Assembly (NCBI GenBank): GCA_933228675.1
Contig: OW121740.1
Span: forward strand, 157,502,691-157,566,690
Reading direction: 5' to 3'
DNA: 64,000 bases
Source: Stomorhina lunata
Lineage: Eukaryota > Arthropoda > Insecta > Diptera > Rhiniidae
A program made the position numbers and the translations under genes. Positions 46,986 through 58,219 of the stretch are shown here, piece after piece. The notes beneath the pieces were generated by a model, which saw nothing but the letters and a program-made list of their open reading frames with translations, was not told the origin of the DNA and searched no databases. How positions within the stretch are numbered: position 1 is the stretch's first letter; each line of letters begins with the position of its first letter.

Positions 46986-48238
46986 TGTCAGCATCTCTTG
47001 AGCGAGCTCTGTGGACCTCTGGACTGGCAACGCTGAAAATCTGGATGTGCGGGGGATTTTGGTGGCATTATGCCTGGCTAAGCCGGTAGAGGGCGTAAGG
47101 TCCACCAGTCCAGCTACCCACGAATTGCTGATCAAAAAAAAAGGAAGTACAAAAATTCCCTATTCTCAACTCTTACTAATTTTGGCATTTTCTCTATAAT
47201 CCCTAGCTATCGCGACCTCCTACTTCTTTGGCCTGCAGCTGATGGACTGCTGCAATGGCCTGCCCACCCTCTTCCATGGCAGGTTCTCGGCCTATGAACG
47301 AACCTGCCCCTATCATATACCCCTACAGCTTAAATACTACTCACTTACCTTTTTATTTTTGCTCCATATTTCCTTTTACTTATAGTCAATAGGTAGAGCC
47401 AACTTCCATGTTTTTTTTTGTTGTTGTTGTTAGTGTCCGAATGTCAGTTTAAGGTCAAAAAAAAAAAAAGAATTCGGTTTTGTTGCCGGTTTACTCGTAC
47501 GAAATAAAGGAATAGCGTAGTTTGGACCCAATATACGCCTCGTTATCACAATTTTGACAAATCCGTTTACTAACCCGTAGCGGCCTTTTTTTTAAAACTA
47601 AACTTCTTTTTTTTGTGTTTTTTTTTTTGTCTGGGTCGTAAGTGTTCTGTCCGTCCGGAAGTTGTATTTGGGCTCCTTTGGAAGATTTGATTACTTTTGA
47701 TCGCTTAAGATAACCAAATATTTTTTTTGTGTATTTTCTGTAAATTTGATGTGTATTTTTCGAATATTTTATGTGAATTTTGCTCATGTATATTTCATGT
47801 GTTTTGTGTATAATTTTATATTTTTTTTTGTATGTATGTTTGTTTTTCTTGTGTGTGGGGTTTTTTTTTTAGTTTTATTCAAATTTTTATTTATTTTTCA
47901 ATTTTTGTAGTTAAAGTTTAAATAAAGAGATATAAAAAATATTTTTGACAAAAAAAACTCAATAAGACACTTGAGTCTTGTTCACTCTTTTATTCTTCTT
48001 TTTTTTTTTTTTATTTCAAAATAGATCGATATTTCACATTTCACATTCAATCCCCCAGTGCTCATTTTTCATTTGTCCTTCTCCTAGCTTAAATCTCTTT
48101 TCTCCCGTTCCTCCCGCCTTTTTTTTAATTCTGGCAGACATCTTTTTTATCATTTTATTTTTTTCAATTCCCCTTGTTCCGACCTGATTCTTCTTCTTTT
48201 TTTTTGTGTAACATTTAACCCGTTCAGGGGACACGACA
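46986..48238 (-). repeat. 5' LTR of the gypsy-like element
   Basis: 1253 bp, starting TGTCGTGTCCCC and ending ATGCTGACA on the minus strand. Promoter and polyadenylation signals should lie here, but I could not pinpoint them. Confidence 0.93.
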
Positions 48239-48405
48239 TAGTTAAATTTTAGTTTAGTTCTACTTCAGTTTTAGTAAAGTTCTATTTCAGTTCTACTTCA
48301 GTTTTAGTAAAGTTCTATTTCAGTTCTACTTCAGTTCGGGTCTAGTTAAGTTTTAATTTAGTTCAGTTTGAGTTCTTGTTTAGCTCGAGTTGATTTCAAG
48401 CCAAG
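48239..48405. repeat. AGTTCTA-type minisatellite, right of LTR element
   Basis: The continuation of the array interrupted by the retrotransposon (units like TTCTACTTCAGTTTTAGT), more degenerate than the left part. Confidence 0.8.
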
Positions 48406-48719
48406 TGTTATTTAAGCTCTCGGGCAAATTTACGCGAGTGAACAAGTGCACACCAGAACCGGTATTAATGTCTATCTTTGATCCGCCAGTGTAGATCGAT
48501 TTGCTATCCTATTAGAGATGAAAACTTTAGGTTCTGAACTAAACATCATCTTTTTGACTTATTAGATGGATTATGGTCTTTGTTGTCTATTTAGATTTAG
48601 TTTTAGTGTGTCCTATATGTTTGGCCACAAAGATAAATGCCTCATTCAGTCTTAAGATTAAGTATACTTTACCAATATCACCCTTAATATAAGCTTTTGG
48701 TTTTAAGCATTTTAAATAA

Positions 48720-49255
48720 AACATCGGTGTAAGACAAGGATGTCCCCTATCTCCCCTACCATTTAACTAGTCGATCGATAGTATAATAAACAATTCTTTC
48801 TTCTGTTATCCTTGACTCCAAGTGGAGCATAGGGCCTCAAACAATAAACAATAACTCCTAGTTTTTGTCTACGCGGTCGACATTTGTCTTTCGATTTACA
48901 ACTGCGCCGACATGCAAAAAAACTTAACAAATTGATGGAAGAAGCCACAAAATATGGTTCTAAGATAATCATCCCAAAGACAAAGACCAGCAATGCCAAG
49001 AAGAGGTGGATTGTTTCTGCTACCTGGACAGCATAAGAAGACCCCATACAGATGTAATGAACCCCAAAAACAAAGCCAAAAGTAGTGTATGGTTAGCAAG
49101 ACCCAGTATGATGATCAAATTAACATTTGTTATGCGCAATTTTCAACAGTTGCGTCAATTATTCGCTTTATATGGTTGGAATACTGCCAGCCATGATTTA
49201 CATTCAACAATGTTGGCGCCAAAAGGGATGATATACATACCCACAGTTTAAAAAA
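48720..49255 (+). pseudogene. RTE-type reverse transcriptase relic
   Basis: Plus-strand frames read GVRQGCPLSPLPFN (the classic RT block 4 motif), then a decayed ADD region, then VDCFCYLDSIRRPHTDVMNP and NKAKSSVW, which fit the RTE thumb region (CYLGSI, KAKSAFW). Several stops and frame changes. A short tail motif of the same superfamily lies inside it in the opposite orientation at 48797-48842. Confidence 0.65.
48797..48842 (-). mobile_element. RTE-like 3' tail fragment
   Basis: Minus strand: GAGGCCCTATGCTCCACTTG then GAGTCAAGGATAACAGAAG. Recurs at 50806-50848 (minus), 62606-62652 (plus) and, diverged, at 15472. In the long relics this motif encodes the last residues (EALCSPGSQG stop), so these are extremely 5'-truncated copies. 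Confidence 0.6.
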
Positions 49256-49344
49256 CGTAAGACCTAACACAATATAATTAAAACAACCCTATTTTCATCA
49301 TGCTATAAAATAAAAGCCGGTATAAAAAGAAAAAAAAGTATGTA

Positions 49345-49515
49345 CTTACCTTTCTAAGGGTTAAGACACAATCAATTGTGCTTTATATTAATGTAATGAA
49401 TGTAAAGGAATTTTTAGCTATAAAGATTTCATTGGTATCCACCACCTTCACCGCGGCAGCATATTGATCAAATTGCAGCGCAAGTTGCTTAGATACATTC
49501 AACTCGTACATATGT
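49345..49515 (-). other. Possible exon with strong donor (low confidence)
   Basis: On the minus strand a less AT-rich stretch reads VVPKEHMYELNVSKQLALQF then DQYAAAVKVVDTNEIFIAKN and reaches a stop shortly before a consensus donor AAAG/GTAAGTAC near 49350. It might be a 5' non-coding exon with an upstream frame, or a gene fragment. I do not recognise it. Confidence 0.25.
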
Positions 49516-49519
49516 TCCT

Positions 49520-50800
49520 TGGGCACGACGGACAACCAACGTAACTAACGTTTACATTAATGGAAGTCAAGGTCAGTTCACTTTGTCAGGGAGGAGCAGC
49601 GCGACAAAGCACCACCCAATCACATGCATTTTTTATGACAAACAAAGAAATCACTTAACACATTCACTTGAATAATTTATTTTTATTTTCATTGATAATT
49701 TATTAAAATAGTATTGATTTGTATTTAGTTCTCTTTTTTTTTTTGTTTGTTTTATTTTTAAATAAAATGACAATAACTTATCAAACAAATCAAGTATTTA
49801 TTTTAGAAAAATTTGCAAACGAATCAAAAGCAAAAAAGAGAATTGGAAAAAAATTTCATTTCTAATAATTTGTTAATTTTCTAAGATTTTAATTACAAAA
49901 ATATGTTGCATTTTCTGATATTTGTTTTATTTATTAATAGTAAACTACTTATTTTTTAGCAAATTTTATAAAATTAAAACAATTTTCTTTTATTTTTTAA
50001 ATTTGTTCAAAAAATAGCCACTACTTAAGGTTCTAATCAGCGTTGCCAGACACTTTTCTTAAAAAAATCGTTATTTTGGAAAGGAAAATGATTAAAAGCG
50101 TTATTATTACCAGAAAAAGAAAAAAGCTGCTTTAATTTAAAAAATGATATCATTCCGATTCTGAATATGTTTTTTAAATTTTAATTAAAGTCGCATTTTA
50201 AATATATGTTTGTTTTTCTTTTTGAAAGTCCGTTTATCAAACAAAAGTCTTTGAAATTTAATTATAAATCGCTAAATATATCAATATTAAACCGTTTTTA
50301 ACAAAGCTATTTTCACATTTCTTTTAAGGATATAAATATTTTTAAGTGCATGTATTGTTCTACAAAATTACAACAAAAAGATGTATTTGTAAAAGTTAAT
50401 TAGTTTAAACAAAAAATATTTTAAGTCGATTTTAAACAGAAAAAACTCAACTTTTCCTTGAAAAGTTTTAAACCTTATTCTAAAAACAAAAAAGGTTGTT
50501 TTGTTTAAATGTTTTTAATTTGGTGAACCTTTGAACAATATAAAAAACTGTACTTCAACGAAACAACCCAAACTTACTCAAAAGTGTTACCGTAAAAAGT
50601 GTTAAACACAAATTGTTGTGTTTTGTGTAAGTTCGTACAACTGTTTGGGCAGTTTCGTTAGAGTACGAGAACAAACATAATGTACGTTTTCATGAAATCA
50701 TTTTAAAAATGTTCTTTTATTATTAACGAGATGACCTTTTAAACAATTTATTAAATTGTTTAAAAATATTTATAGTCAAATTTGCCATTAAAAAATTCCT
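49520..50800. other. AT-rich intergenic DNA, nothing recognised
   Basis: No convincing coding frame, repeat array or transposon end. A phrase like CAGCGTTGCCAGACAC at 50039 recurs in part at 53414. Confidence 0.35.
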
Positions 50801-50805
50801 ATTAT

Positions 50806-50848
50806 TCTTCTTCTGTCATCCTTGACTCTCAGTGGAGCATAGGGCCTA
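50806..50848 (-). mobile_element. RTE-like 3' tail fragment
   Basis: Minus strand: TAGGCCCTATGCTCCACTGA then GAGTCAAGGATGACAGAAG. Only the terminal 40-odd bases are present. Confidence 0.55.
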
Positions 50849-51193
50849 TTATTAGACTTTGATAATTTTAAAGCTCTTTTATGAATTAGGATTTTATTTT
50901 AAAAATTTCTTATGGTACGAAAATAAAGTCGATTTACATAAAATCGACTTTAAAATTTGTTCTGTGGTTAGGCTATATGTTTGTAAAAGTTCAAAATAAT
51001 AAAAAAGGTTCGAAGTCTATAAGACCTAAAATACATCAAGCAGAAATTAATGGACCTTTTAAAAAATGTAATTTACAATTTACATTTTAAAATAGAATAT
51101 TCACGACGTCTATTGTATATTCGTCTAACATATTTTTTTAGCTCCAATTATAAAAAAACGCATATGACTTTAAAAGCAGCAAAGATTTATGGT

Positions 51194-51473
51194 CTGTTCC
51201 ACGATTTCGAAAGAATACTTTCTTTCTTATCCTATACGAAAGAAATTTGTTTTTCGTTTCACTAACTTTATTTTATGCGAAAGATAAGTGAAAAAACAAG
51301 TCGAAAGAAAACATAAGTATTTTCATACAAATTTCTGTTCCACTATTTCGAACAAGTTACCAGCTTTCGAATAAAAACGAACGAAAGGCTTCGAAATAGT
51401 GGAACCAAAATTATTTCGAATACGAGTTACTCACTTTCTTTCGCATAGATTTTCTTTCGAAATAGTGGAACAG
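51194..51473. mobile_element. MITE-like element with 20-bp TIRs, nested pair
   Basis: Ends CTGTTCCACGATTTCGAAAG and its inverse CTTTCGAAATAGTGGAACAG (one mismatch), 280 bp apart. The same terminal motif recurs internally as an inner inverted pair at 51335 and about 51404, so a short copy seems to sit inside a longer one. Non-coding. Confidence 0.65.
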
Positions 51474-51716
51474 GCTATTAATATGTAAAACAAAAAAACA
51501 TACATTATTGCTTAATGTTTAGTAAAAAAATACCATAAAAACAGAATATTGCTTCGCCTTAATAGAATACACCAACATTTTAGTTCAAATCTTATTTATC
51601 TTAATAAATGTTTAAACTATAAGAAACAATTGGGTTTTTTTTAATTTTTATTACAATTTTTTAATTGTCATTTTTAAAAATAATTTGTTACAGAAACTTA
51701 CTCAAAGACAAAGATA

Positions 51717-51976
51717 AGCTTTGTCACAGAACTTAATTCCGTTAAGATGTGGGTGGAATGAATTCCGTATTTGGCTTCTATACAAAAAGTAAAACGATTT
51801 TTTTTTTTCGGAATGAAACCACTTTCTATTTTCAAAGTGGAGTTGAATTTGTACATTATCAGGCATGTCACAAATTCCGTTCGGAATTGAAACCATTCCG
51901 TAGTTGAATTCCGATTGAAATGGAAAACACAGAATTCATTTCAATTGCGAACGGAACTGAGTTTTGTGACATAGCT
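51717..51976. mobile_element. MITE-like element with 27-bp TIRs
   Basis: Left end AGCTTTGTCACAGAACTTAA and right end inverse (ACTGAGTTTTGTGACATAGCT-type), 23 of 27 matching, 260 bp apart. Interior ATTCCG/CGGAAT motifs form further inverted pairs. Non-coding. Confidence 0.65.
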
Positions 51977-52928
51977 GTAGGTATGTTTTTCTTTTTTATT
52001 CAATACTTGAACAATTTCTTCAATTATTCTGATATAAACTGAGTGAGTTTGTATACTTTTGGACTAGTTTGGGCAATTTAGTAAGGAGCAAATACGGAAA
52101 TTCAACTAGATAATACATAAAACTTAAAATATTGAATTTATTTCTTGTTTAAAAGTTTAATTTCTTCGACAAACCATATAAATTGCAAATTCAGCCAAAT
52201 CGCAGAACTTAATGGAATAATTGGGCTTCTTCAGAAAACATAAAAACGGCATAAAGTAAAGTATATTTTCAAAATAAAATAAATGTTGTATGTATTTTTT
52301 GATATTGTAAACAGTTAAAGAAACTGTTTTAAATTAAAATAACTTGTTTTATAAACTTTTAAGATAGAATAAAGTTTTATTCTCATATTAAGAATGATTT
52401 GTTTCCAAAGTTCAAAGGCAAAGTAAAAGCTTTTTTAATTTAACTTATCTCAGGATTTATTTTCAGAATTTAAAAATTAATATAAATTTTAAAATCGATA
52501 TTTGAATAAAAGAAACAAAAACACGTTTGATATTCTTTAAGATTATTTTAAAGAAATATTCATTTTTAAATGTTAATAAACTGAAAATTTTCGACAAATA
52601 ATCTTCTTTAAGTTGAAGAAGTTCTTTTTTCAATACAAGCTATTATTATTCGATAGACACCTTTTATATAATTTTTATATTATATATTATAAATCTTGTA
52701 GAGGATACACAATTTTTATAAGAGCTAAACCATAAACCAGAACTAGACTGTGGACGAAACTGTCAAGTACAATTAAGAGACGTCAAAAGTACATTTAAAA
52801 GACGTCATCTTCATATAAGAAATGTAAAACATATGATCGCACTCTATGCGGTACTCTGAGCTAAACCAAGTAGCTCTGATTTGTATTGAAAAAGAGTTAA
52901 CTCAGGAGCTAAATATTTAAAAGTCTAC

Positions 52929-53170
52929 TTTAACATTAGTCAGGTTTAGCTTATCAAATCTTTAATTTGTATGAGAAAAAACTGTCAGAATTAAAATTGA
53001 GCAAACCTGATCGTACTAACAAGTATACGAAAATTTTGGAAATTTGTATAAAATTTAAGGAATATAAAATAAAAACTGATGAAGAAAATGTTTGTGTGTG
53101 AACGTGAATGCAGGTTCAAAAGAAATTTAAAGAAAAACTAATCAAGTAACCTGATTCGTGTGAAACGGGA
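52929..53170. repeat. 240-bp interspersed repeat, copy 1
   Basis: Starts CATTAGTCAGGTTTAGC and ends CGTGTGAAACGGGACTAAC. A second copy lies at 54938-55175 with about 85-90% visible identity. Ends are partly inverted (AGTCAGGTT / AACCTGATT). Non-coding. Confidence 0.7.
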
Positions 53171-53171
53171 C

Positions 53172-54070
53172 TAACAGAATGGGTATGAACAAATTTTTAA
53201 TAAAATTTTTTTAAATGATTTATAAAATGACTTAAAGATGCGAGTGGTGCAACAAAAAATAATCGAACAACTGAAAAAAAATAATATATTTAAAATTTTA
53301 ACGTCAAATTTTAAAAAAATTAACAAAGTCGTTACTTAGCAAAGATAAATTATTTTGAGAATTGCTTTTAAAAAAATACATTTTGAATGAAATATCGAGT
53401 AAAGCATACAGACATTCTGGCAACGCTGAGTTCTAATATTTGTGTTTTTTCTTTGCGACAATTTAATTTTTGCATTTGAGAGATTAACGGTAAATTTTAT
53501 TTGCTTTTGTTTATATTGTTTTCTTTCTTTTTGTTGATCTTGTTTCTGTTTTTGATAAAATTTTTTAACATTTGTTGCTTTTAAAGAATGGCTTTGATAT
53601 TTTATTTAAATTTATAATTTTTGTTAACAGTAATTTTATTATATTAATTTTTTATATTTATAAATTGGAATACTACACAAGAGTCTTCTCCTTTCCCTCC
53701 CCTTTTAAAAAGAAATTGGTAAAAGGAAACAAAAGAAAAATTAAAAAAAAATATTTGTTTTTACAAAAACAATGTAAACATAAAATTATTATAATGCAGC
53801 TGCCTGCCAATTTCTTTTCTTTTGTTTTTCTTGCCATTTTCTTGCACTAAAATCATGTTTTATTAAATGTTTGTTAAACTATTATTTTTTTATGATTTCC
53901 CATTTTAACGAATGCCTCAAACAAATTGTGTTGGTTAAAAGTGAGTGTATTTATAAAAATAAGAAAAAAAAGAAACTTAAAAATATTTTTTTATGTATAA
54001 AATTATGTCGTACCCATGATTTTGGAACGGACTCTCTGCTACTACTCCTCCTCAGCTTTCCAAATGAAAG
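53172..54070. other. 3' flank of Dlc90F, AT-rich
   Basis: No second gene is recognisable. The part nearest 54077 should be the 3' UTR of the minus-strand dynein light chain gene. Confidence 0.4.
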
Positions 54071-54077
54071 TAAAATC

Positions 54078-54413
54078 TTAAACGGCCAAACCGAAGACGG
54101 AAACAATGCAGTACATGGTTTTATTCTCCCAACGCACAGTGCAACTGCCATCTGTGTCGTTGTTCCAATAGCACGAGGAGGCTGTATGCAAACCGGCACC
54201 ATTCTTTTGCATTATCATCGAGGTCACAATGTATTTGTAGGGTTTTTGTTCCTTGGTCAACATACTCAGACAATTCTCCACCACCTGACCCGTCCAATTG
54301 TTTACCTTGTCGTGCTGGTAGGCGTTGCCTCCAATGGTGGACTCGATAGCTTCCTTAATGATTTTGCTTACATCATCTACAATAAATTGATTCTCTTCGC
54401 GTGAATCATCCAT
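54078..54413 (-). CDS. Dlc90F: Dynein light chain Tctex-type (DYNLT1 orthologue)
   Basis: A complete 111-residue frame without introns, ATG 54413 to stop 54078-54080. It begins [17 protein letters not shown], contains the Tctex1 core ([35 protein letters not shown]) and ends with the family-typical beta strands [17 protein letters not shown] and [12 protein letters not shown]. The length equals the family standard and the match to Drosophila Dlc90F is close to complete. The protein is a homodimeric light chain of cytoplasmic dynein 1 that binds the intermediate chain and cargo adaptors; in flies it is needed in spermatogenesis. The GC-richer composition stands out sharply from its surroundings. 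Neighbours are only repeats. Confidence 0.97.
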   Translation of the reverse strand: MDDSREENQFIVDDVSKIIKEAIESTIGGNAYQHDKVNNWTGQVVENCLSMLTKEQKPYKYIVTSMIMQKNGAGLHTASSCYWNNDTDGSCTVRWENKTMYCIVSVFGLAV

Positions 54414-54760
54414 ATTTGTATTGGGTCTTTTGTCGTCTTGTTTTTAAACACTAATTAAATTTAGAAATCTTTTGTTTTTGTTTCTTTTTAAATTACTAAG
54501 ATTTTGTTTCTTTTTCTTTAGAAGTTGTCTTTTTGTTATTTTGTACAAAAATCCTTAAGCAAAAAAAAGAAAATTCCCGAATAGTTTTGTGGGCAAAAAC
54601 TTCTATTATTTTTTTGAGCTGGTTGTGCTTCTGCTGGCGTTGAATTTTTTTTTGCTGTCTGCTGTCATTTTTGATTTTCTTTTTTGGTCTCTTCTTCGTG
54701 TTTTTTTTTTGCAACAATTTTATAGCAACTAACAGGGTTGTACTTTAGGGGAGTTAAGCC
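54414..54760 (-). other. 5' flank of Dlc90F
   Basis: Upstream sequence, T-rich on the plus strand. A short Lys-rich frame at 54496-54717 is an artefact of the poly-purine composition. Promoter elements cannot be placed with confidence. Confidence 0.35.
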
Positions 54761-54937
54761 ATAATAGTGTTGCCGGATTTTTTTAAATGATATGATAATC
54801 GTTTAATTATAAAAAAAATATGCATTTTCAAATTTGAAAGAAAAAAAACTACGTTTTCCTAATTTTGAATAACGAAAAAATTTCTATGAAAGTTTCAAAT
54901 AACGCAAAAGTTTTATTAAAAATTAATTAATTTTACA

Positions 54938-55175
54938 TTAGTCAGGGTTGGCTTATCAAGTCTTGAATTTGTATGAGAAAAAACTGACAGAATTTAAATT
55001 GAGCAAACCTGACCGTGTTATCAAGTTTACGAAAATTTTGAAAATTTGTATGAAATTTAAGGAAAATTAAATGAAAACTGATGAAGAAAATGTTTATGTG
55101 TAAACGTGAATGCAGGTTCAAAAGAAATTTAAAGAAAAACTGATCAAGTAAACCTGATTCGTGTGGAACGGGACA
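54938..55175. repeat. 240-bp interspersed repeat, copy 2
   Basis: Starts CATTAGTCAGGGTTGGC and ends CGTGTGGAACGGGAC; homologous along its length with 52929-53170. Confidence 0.7.
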
Positions 55176-55194
55176 AAATTTAATAATAAAAAAA

Positions 55195-57365
55195 TTTCTT
55201 TAAATATTTTTGTATAAAAAAATGTTATTTATAAATATTAACATCAGAAAATTTTGTATAATTCAGTATAAAAAAGTTCTATAAAAATTTCTGAGTCAAA
55301 ATGTTTCTATGTATGTATACAAGTTTTGTTTAAATTTTTGAATTGATAAATTTTCAATCAAAACTTTTATATACAAAAATTTTCATATCCAAAACTTTCC
55401 AATGAAAAATTTCTTATCCAAAAACTTTCAATAAAAATTTACGTATATAAAGATTTTTAATAAAAATTTTGTATTGAAAAAATTTCTAAAAAAAATTGTT
55501 TTGAATTTCTATAAAAATTTGTTGTTAAAATAGTTTGTATTGAAAAATTTTAGCAATTAATATTTTTGTATTGAATATTTTCTACAATTTTTTCAAAAAA
55601 AAAAAAAAAATTTGTATCCAAAAATTTTCAATAAAAATTTTGTATTGAAAAAATTTCTGCAAAATTTTGTATTAAAAAAATATTATAATAAATTTTAATA
55701 AAAAACTTTGTTTCCAAAAATTTCCAGTAAAAACTTTTGTATCCAAAAATTTTCAGTAAAAGGTTTTGTATCCAAAACTTTCCAATAAAAAATTTCTTTT
55801 CCAAAAATTTCAATAATAATTTTCGTATTAAAAGATTTTGAATAAAAATTTTGTATTGAAAAATAAAAAAAAAAATTGTATTAAAAAATTTCTACAAAAA
55901 TTTTGTACCGAAAAATTATAATAATAAATATTTTTGTATTGAAAAATTTTCTATAAAAGTTTTGTTAAAATTTTTGGACTGAGAAAATTTTAATAAAAGA
56001 TTATGTATTAAAAAAATTTCAACAATATTTTGTATTAAAAAATGTCTACAAAAAATTTGTATTAAAGAAATTTATACAAAAATTTTGTATTGATAAAATT
56101 TCTACAAAAATTTTGTATTGAAAACATTTTTACAAAAATTTTGTATTTTGTATTTTACAAAAATTTTGTACAAAATCTCAATAAAACATTTTGTATCCAA
56201 AAATGTTTAATAAAAAAATTCTACAAATTTTTATATTAAATAAATGTCTACAAAAATTTTGTATTAAAAAAATTTATAAAAAATTTTGTATTGAAAAAAT
56301 TTTCTCAAAAAAAGTTTGTATCGAAAAATTATAATAATACATATTTTTGTATTGAAATATTTTCTACAAAAGTTTTGGATTAATACAATTTTAAAAAATT
56401 TCTATCAAAATTTTGTACTGAAAAAAGTTTTACAAAAATTTTGTATTGAAATAGTTTGTATCGAAAAATTATAATAATGAATATTTTTCTATTTAAATAT
56501 TTTCCATATAAGTTTTGTTAAGATTTTTGGATTGATAAAATTTAAATAACAAATTTTGAAATAATTTCACAAAAATTTGTTATTGAAATAGTTTGTATCG
56601 AAAAATTATAATAATTAATATTTTTCTATTAAAATAGTTTCTATACAAGTTTTGTAAAGATTTTTGGATTGAAAAAATTTCAATAAAAAATTTAGTATCC
56701 AAAAATTTTCCATAAAAAAAAAAATTATACAAAATTTTGTATTAAAAAATGTCTACAAAAATTTTGTATTGAATAAATTTCTACAAACATTTTGCATCAA
56801 AAAAATGTTTACAAAAATTTTGTATTAAAAAATGTTTACAAAAATTATAATGAATATTTTCTATTGAAATATTTTCTATATAAGACTTGTTAAAATTTTG
56901 GATTGATAAAATTTCAATAAAAAATTTTGTATCCAAATTATTTTTTAATTCAAAAATTATCATTAAAAAAAATTTGCAAAATTTGTACTAAAAAAAAAAA
57001 CGTCTACAAAAATTTTGTATCAAAAAAAATCCTACAAAAATTTAGTATTGAAAAAATTTCTAACAAAATTTTGTATTGAAATAGTTTGTTTCGAAAAATT
57101 ATAATAGTAAATATTTTTGTATTGAAATATTTTCTACAAAAGTTTTGTTATAAATTTTGAATTGATAAAATTTCAATAAAAAAATTTTCGTATCCAAAAA
57201 AAACGTTAAAATTTCTACAAATATTTTGATTGAAAAAATTTCTACAAAAATTTTGTATTAAAAAAATTTCTACAAAATTTTTTTATTGAAATAGTTTGTA
57301 TCGAAAAATTAATATTATATGTAATAATTTTAGTATTGAAATCTTTTCTAAAAAATGTTTGTATT
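55195..57365. repeat. Degenerate AT-rich minisatellite (about 27-30 bp)
   Basis: Loose repeats of AAAATTTTGTATTGAAAAAA plus TTTCTAC, with a second motif TATCCAAAAATTTTC. Higher-order recurrences such as GTATCGAAAAATTATAATAA appear at about 56319, 56459 and 56604. No genes. Confidence 0.85.
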
Positions 57366-57373
57366 AAAATATA

Positions 57374-57533
57374 AGCTGTGTTCCAGAACTACCAATACTG
57401 TACAATATTGTACAATTTTTAACCAGAAATTACAATTAAGTCATTTTTTTTTTCAGTACAGGAACACTTTCCTGTAGTTTCTGATTAAAACTTGTACAAT
57501 ATTGGACAGTATTGGTAGTTCTGGAACACAGCT
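57374..57533. mobile_element. 160-bp palindromic MITE (TIR about 45 bp)
   Basis: Left AGCTGTGTTCCAGAACTACC and right GGTAGTTCTGGAACACAGCT are perfect inverse copies, and pairing continues inward (AATACTGTACAATATTGTAC against TTGTACAATATTGGACAGTATT). The whole element could fold into one long hairpin with a T-rich centre. Confidence 0.8.
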
Positions 57534-57588
57534 ATAAAAATTTATTAACTAAAATATAATAAAAATATTTCCAAAAAAAAAAGTATGA

Positions 57589-57787
57589 CTCGATTGTGTA
57601 TTGCAACTTAATGGCAACCAATAACAATAACCAATAACAGAACTTCAGTTGCCTTATCAATTATTAATCACATTGTAGACGGCAACCAGTTATAGGTTAT
57701 TTCAGCAATCGGGAATTTGTAGTTGCTGTAAATTTTTTTTAACCAGTGGACGAAGCAACTAAAATTCGGTTGCAATACACAATCTAG
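57589..57787. mobile_element. MITE-like element with 19-bp TIRs
   Basis: CTCGATTGTGTATTGCAAC and its inverse GTTGCAATACACAATCTAG (18 of 19 match), 199 bp in all. Interior has CAACCAATAACAATAACCAA and no coding capacity. Confidence 0.7.
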
Positions 57788-57962
57788 CCATTAAGGTCAG
57801 GGGACCCCGACCTCATGATAGGCATATTTTGGAGAAGGCAAAATTTATGGGCAACCAACTTATGCTTAATCCAGCTTAACATCCATCTCGAGCTTATTTC
57901 TTAGAAAAGTTCAAGCTCATTTCCAAAAATTGTCTAAAATCATTTCACATTCAACCATTAAA

Positions 57963-58218
57963 ATATATCTGTGGCTTGGTGCTAAAAGGGACAATGTCAA
58001 AAAGATAGTTTTGAGAAAATTTGATTTAAAGTTTTTATTTTCCATATAATTTTATAGTAACATTGCCCAGAAAAAACCTTATAAGTCTGTTTTGAGTTAA
58101 GTTAGAGATTAGCTGTAGGAGCCAAATAAAAGATGGTAAAGAAGGAAATATAATGCAATGATTAACTCAAAAAAGCAACTTTGGCATTGGCCCTTTTAGC
58201 ACCAAGCCACAGATATAT
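57963..58218. mobile_element. MITE-like element with about 28-bp perfect TIRs
   Basis: ATATATCTGTGGCTTGGTGC then TAAAAGGG at the left; the exact inverse CCCTTTTA then GCACCAAGCCACAGATATAT at the right; 256 bp apart. Non-coding. Confidence 0.8.
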
Positions 58219-58219
58219 G

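Larger units (their letters stand above)
36283..48238 (-). mobile_element. Ty3/gypsy LTR retrotransposon with captured host sequence
   Basis: Direct LTRs at 36283-37715 and 46986-48238 start TG and end CA. They are flanked by the 4-bp duplication TAGT (36279-36282 and 48239-48242). Read on the minus strand the order is 5' LTR, primer site, gag, pol, 3.7 kb of foreign sequence, 3' LTR. The two LTRs differ by one substitution that I found (A at 36560, C at 47263) and a 180-bp segment present only in the 3' LTR, so the insertion is young. No env-like frame is present. The foreign block includes mor and Vps13 fragments in element sense and spliced-looking exons in antisense. Typical elements of this type are far shorter between pol and the LTR. 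Confidence 0.93.

Noticed and set aside
53572..54404. Plus-strand frames near Dlc90F
   Set aside because: The right part is antisense to Dlc90F and the left part is AT-rich with no recognisable feature.
54496..54717. Lys/Gln-rich 73-codon minus-strand frame upstream of Dlc90F
   Set aside because: A product of poly-purine composition in the 5' flank with no domain or conserved start.
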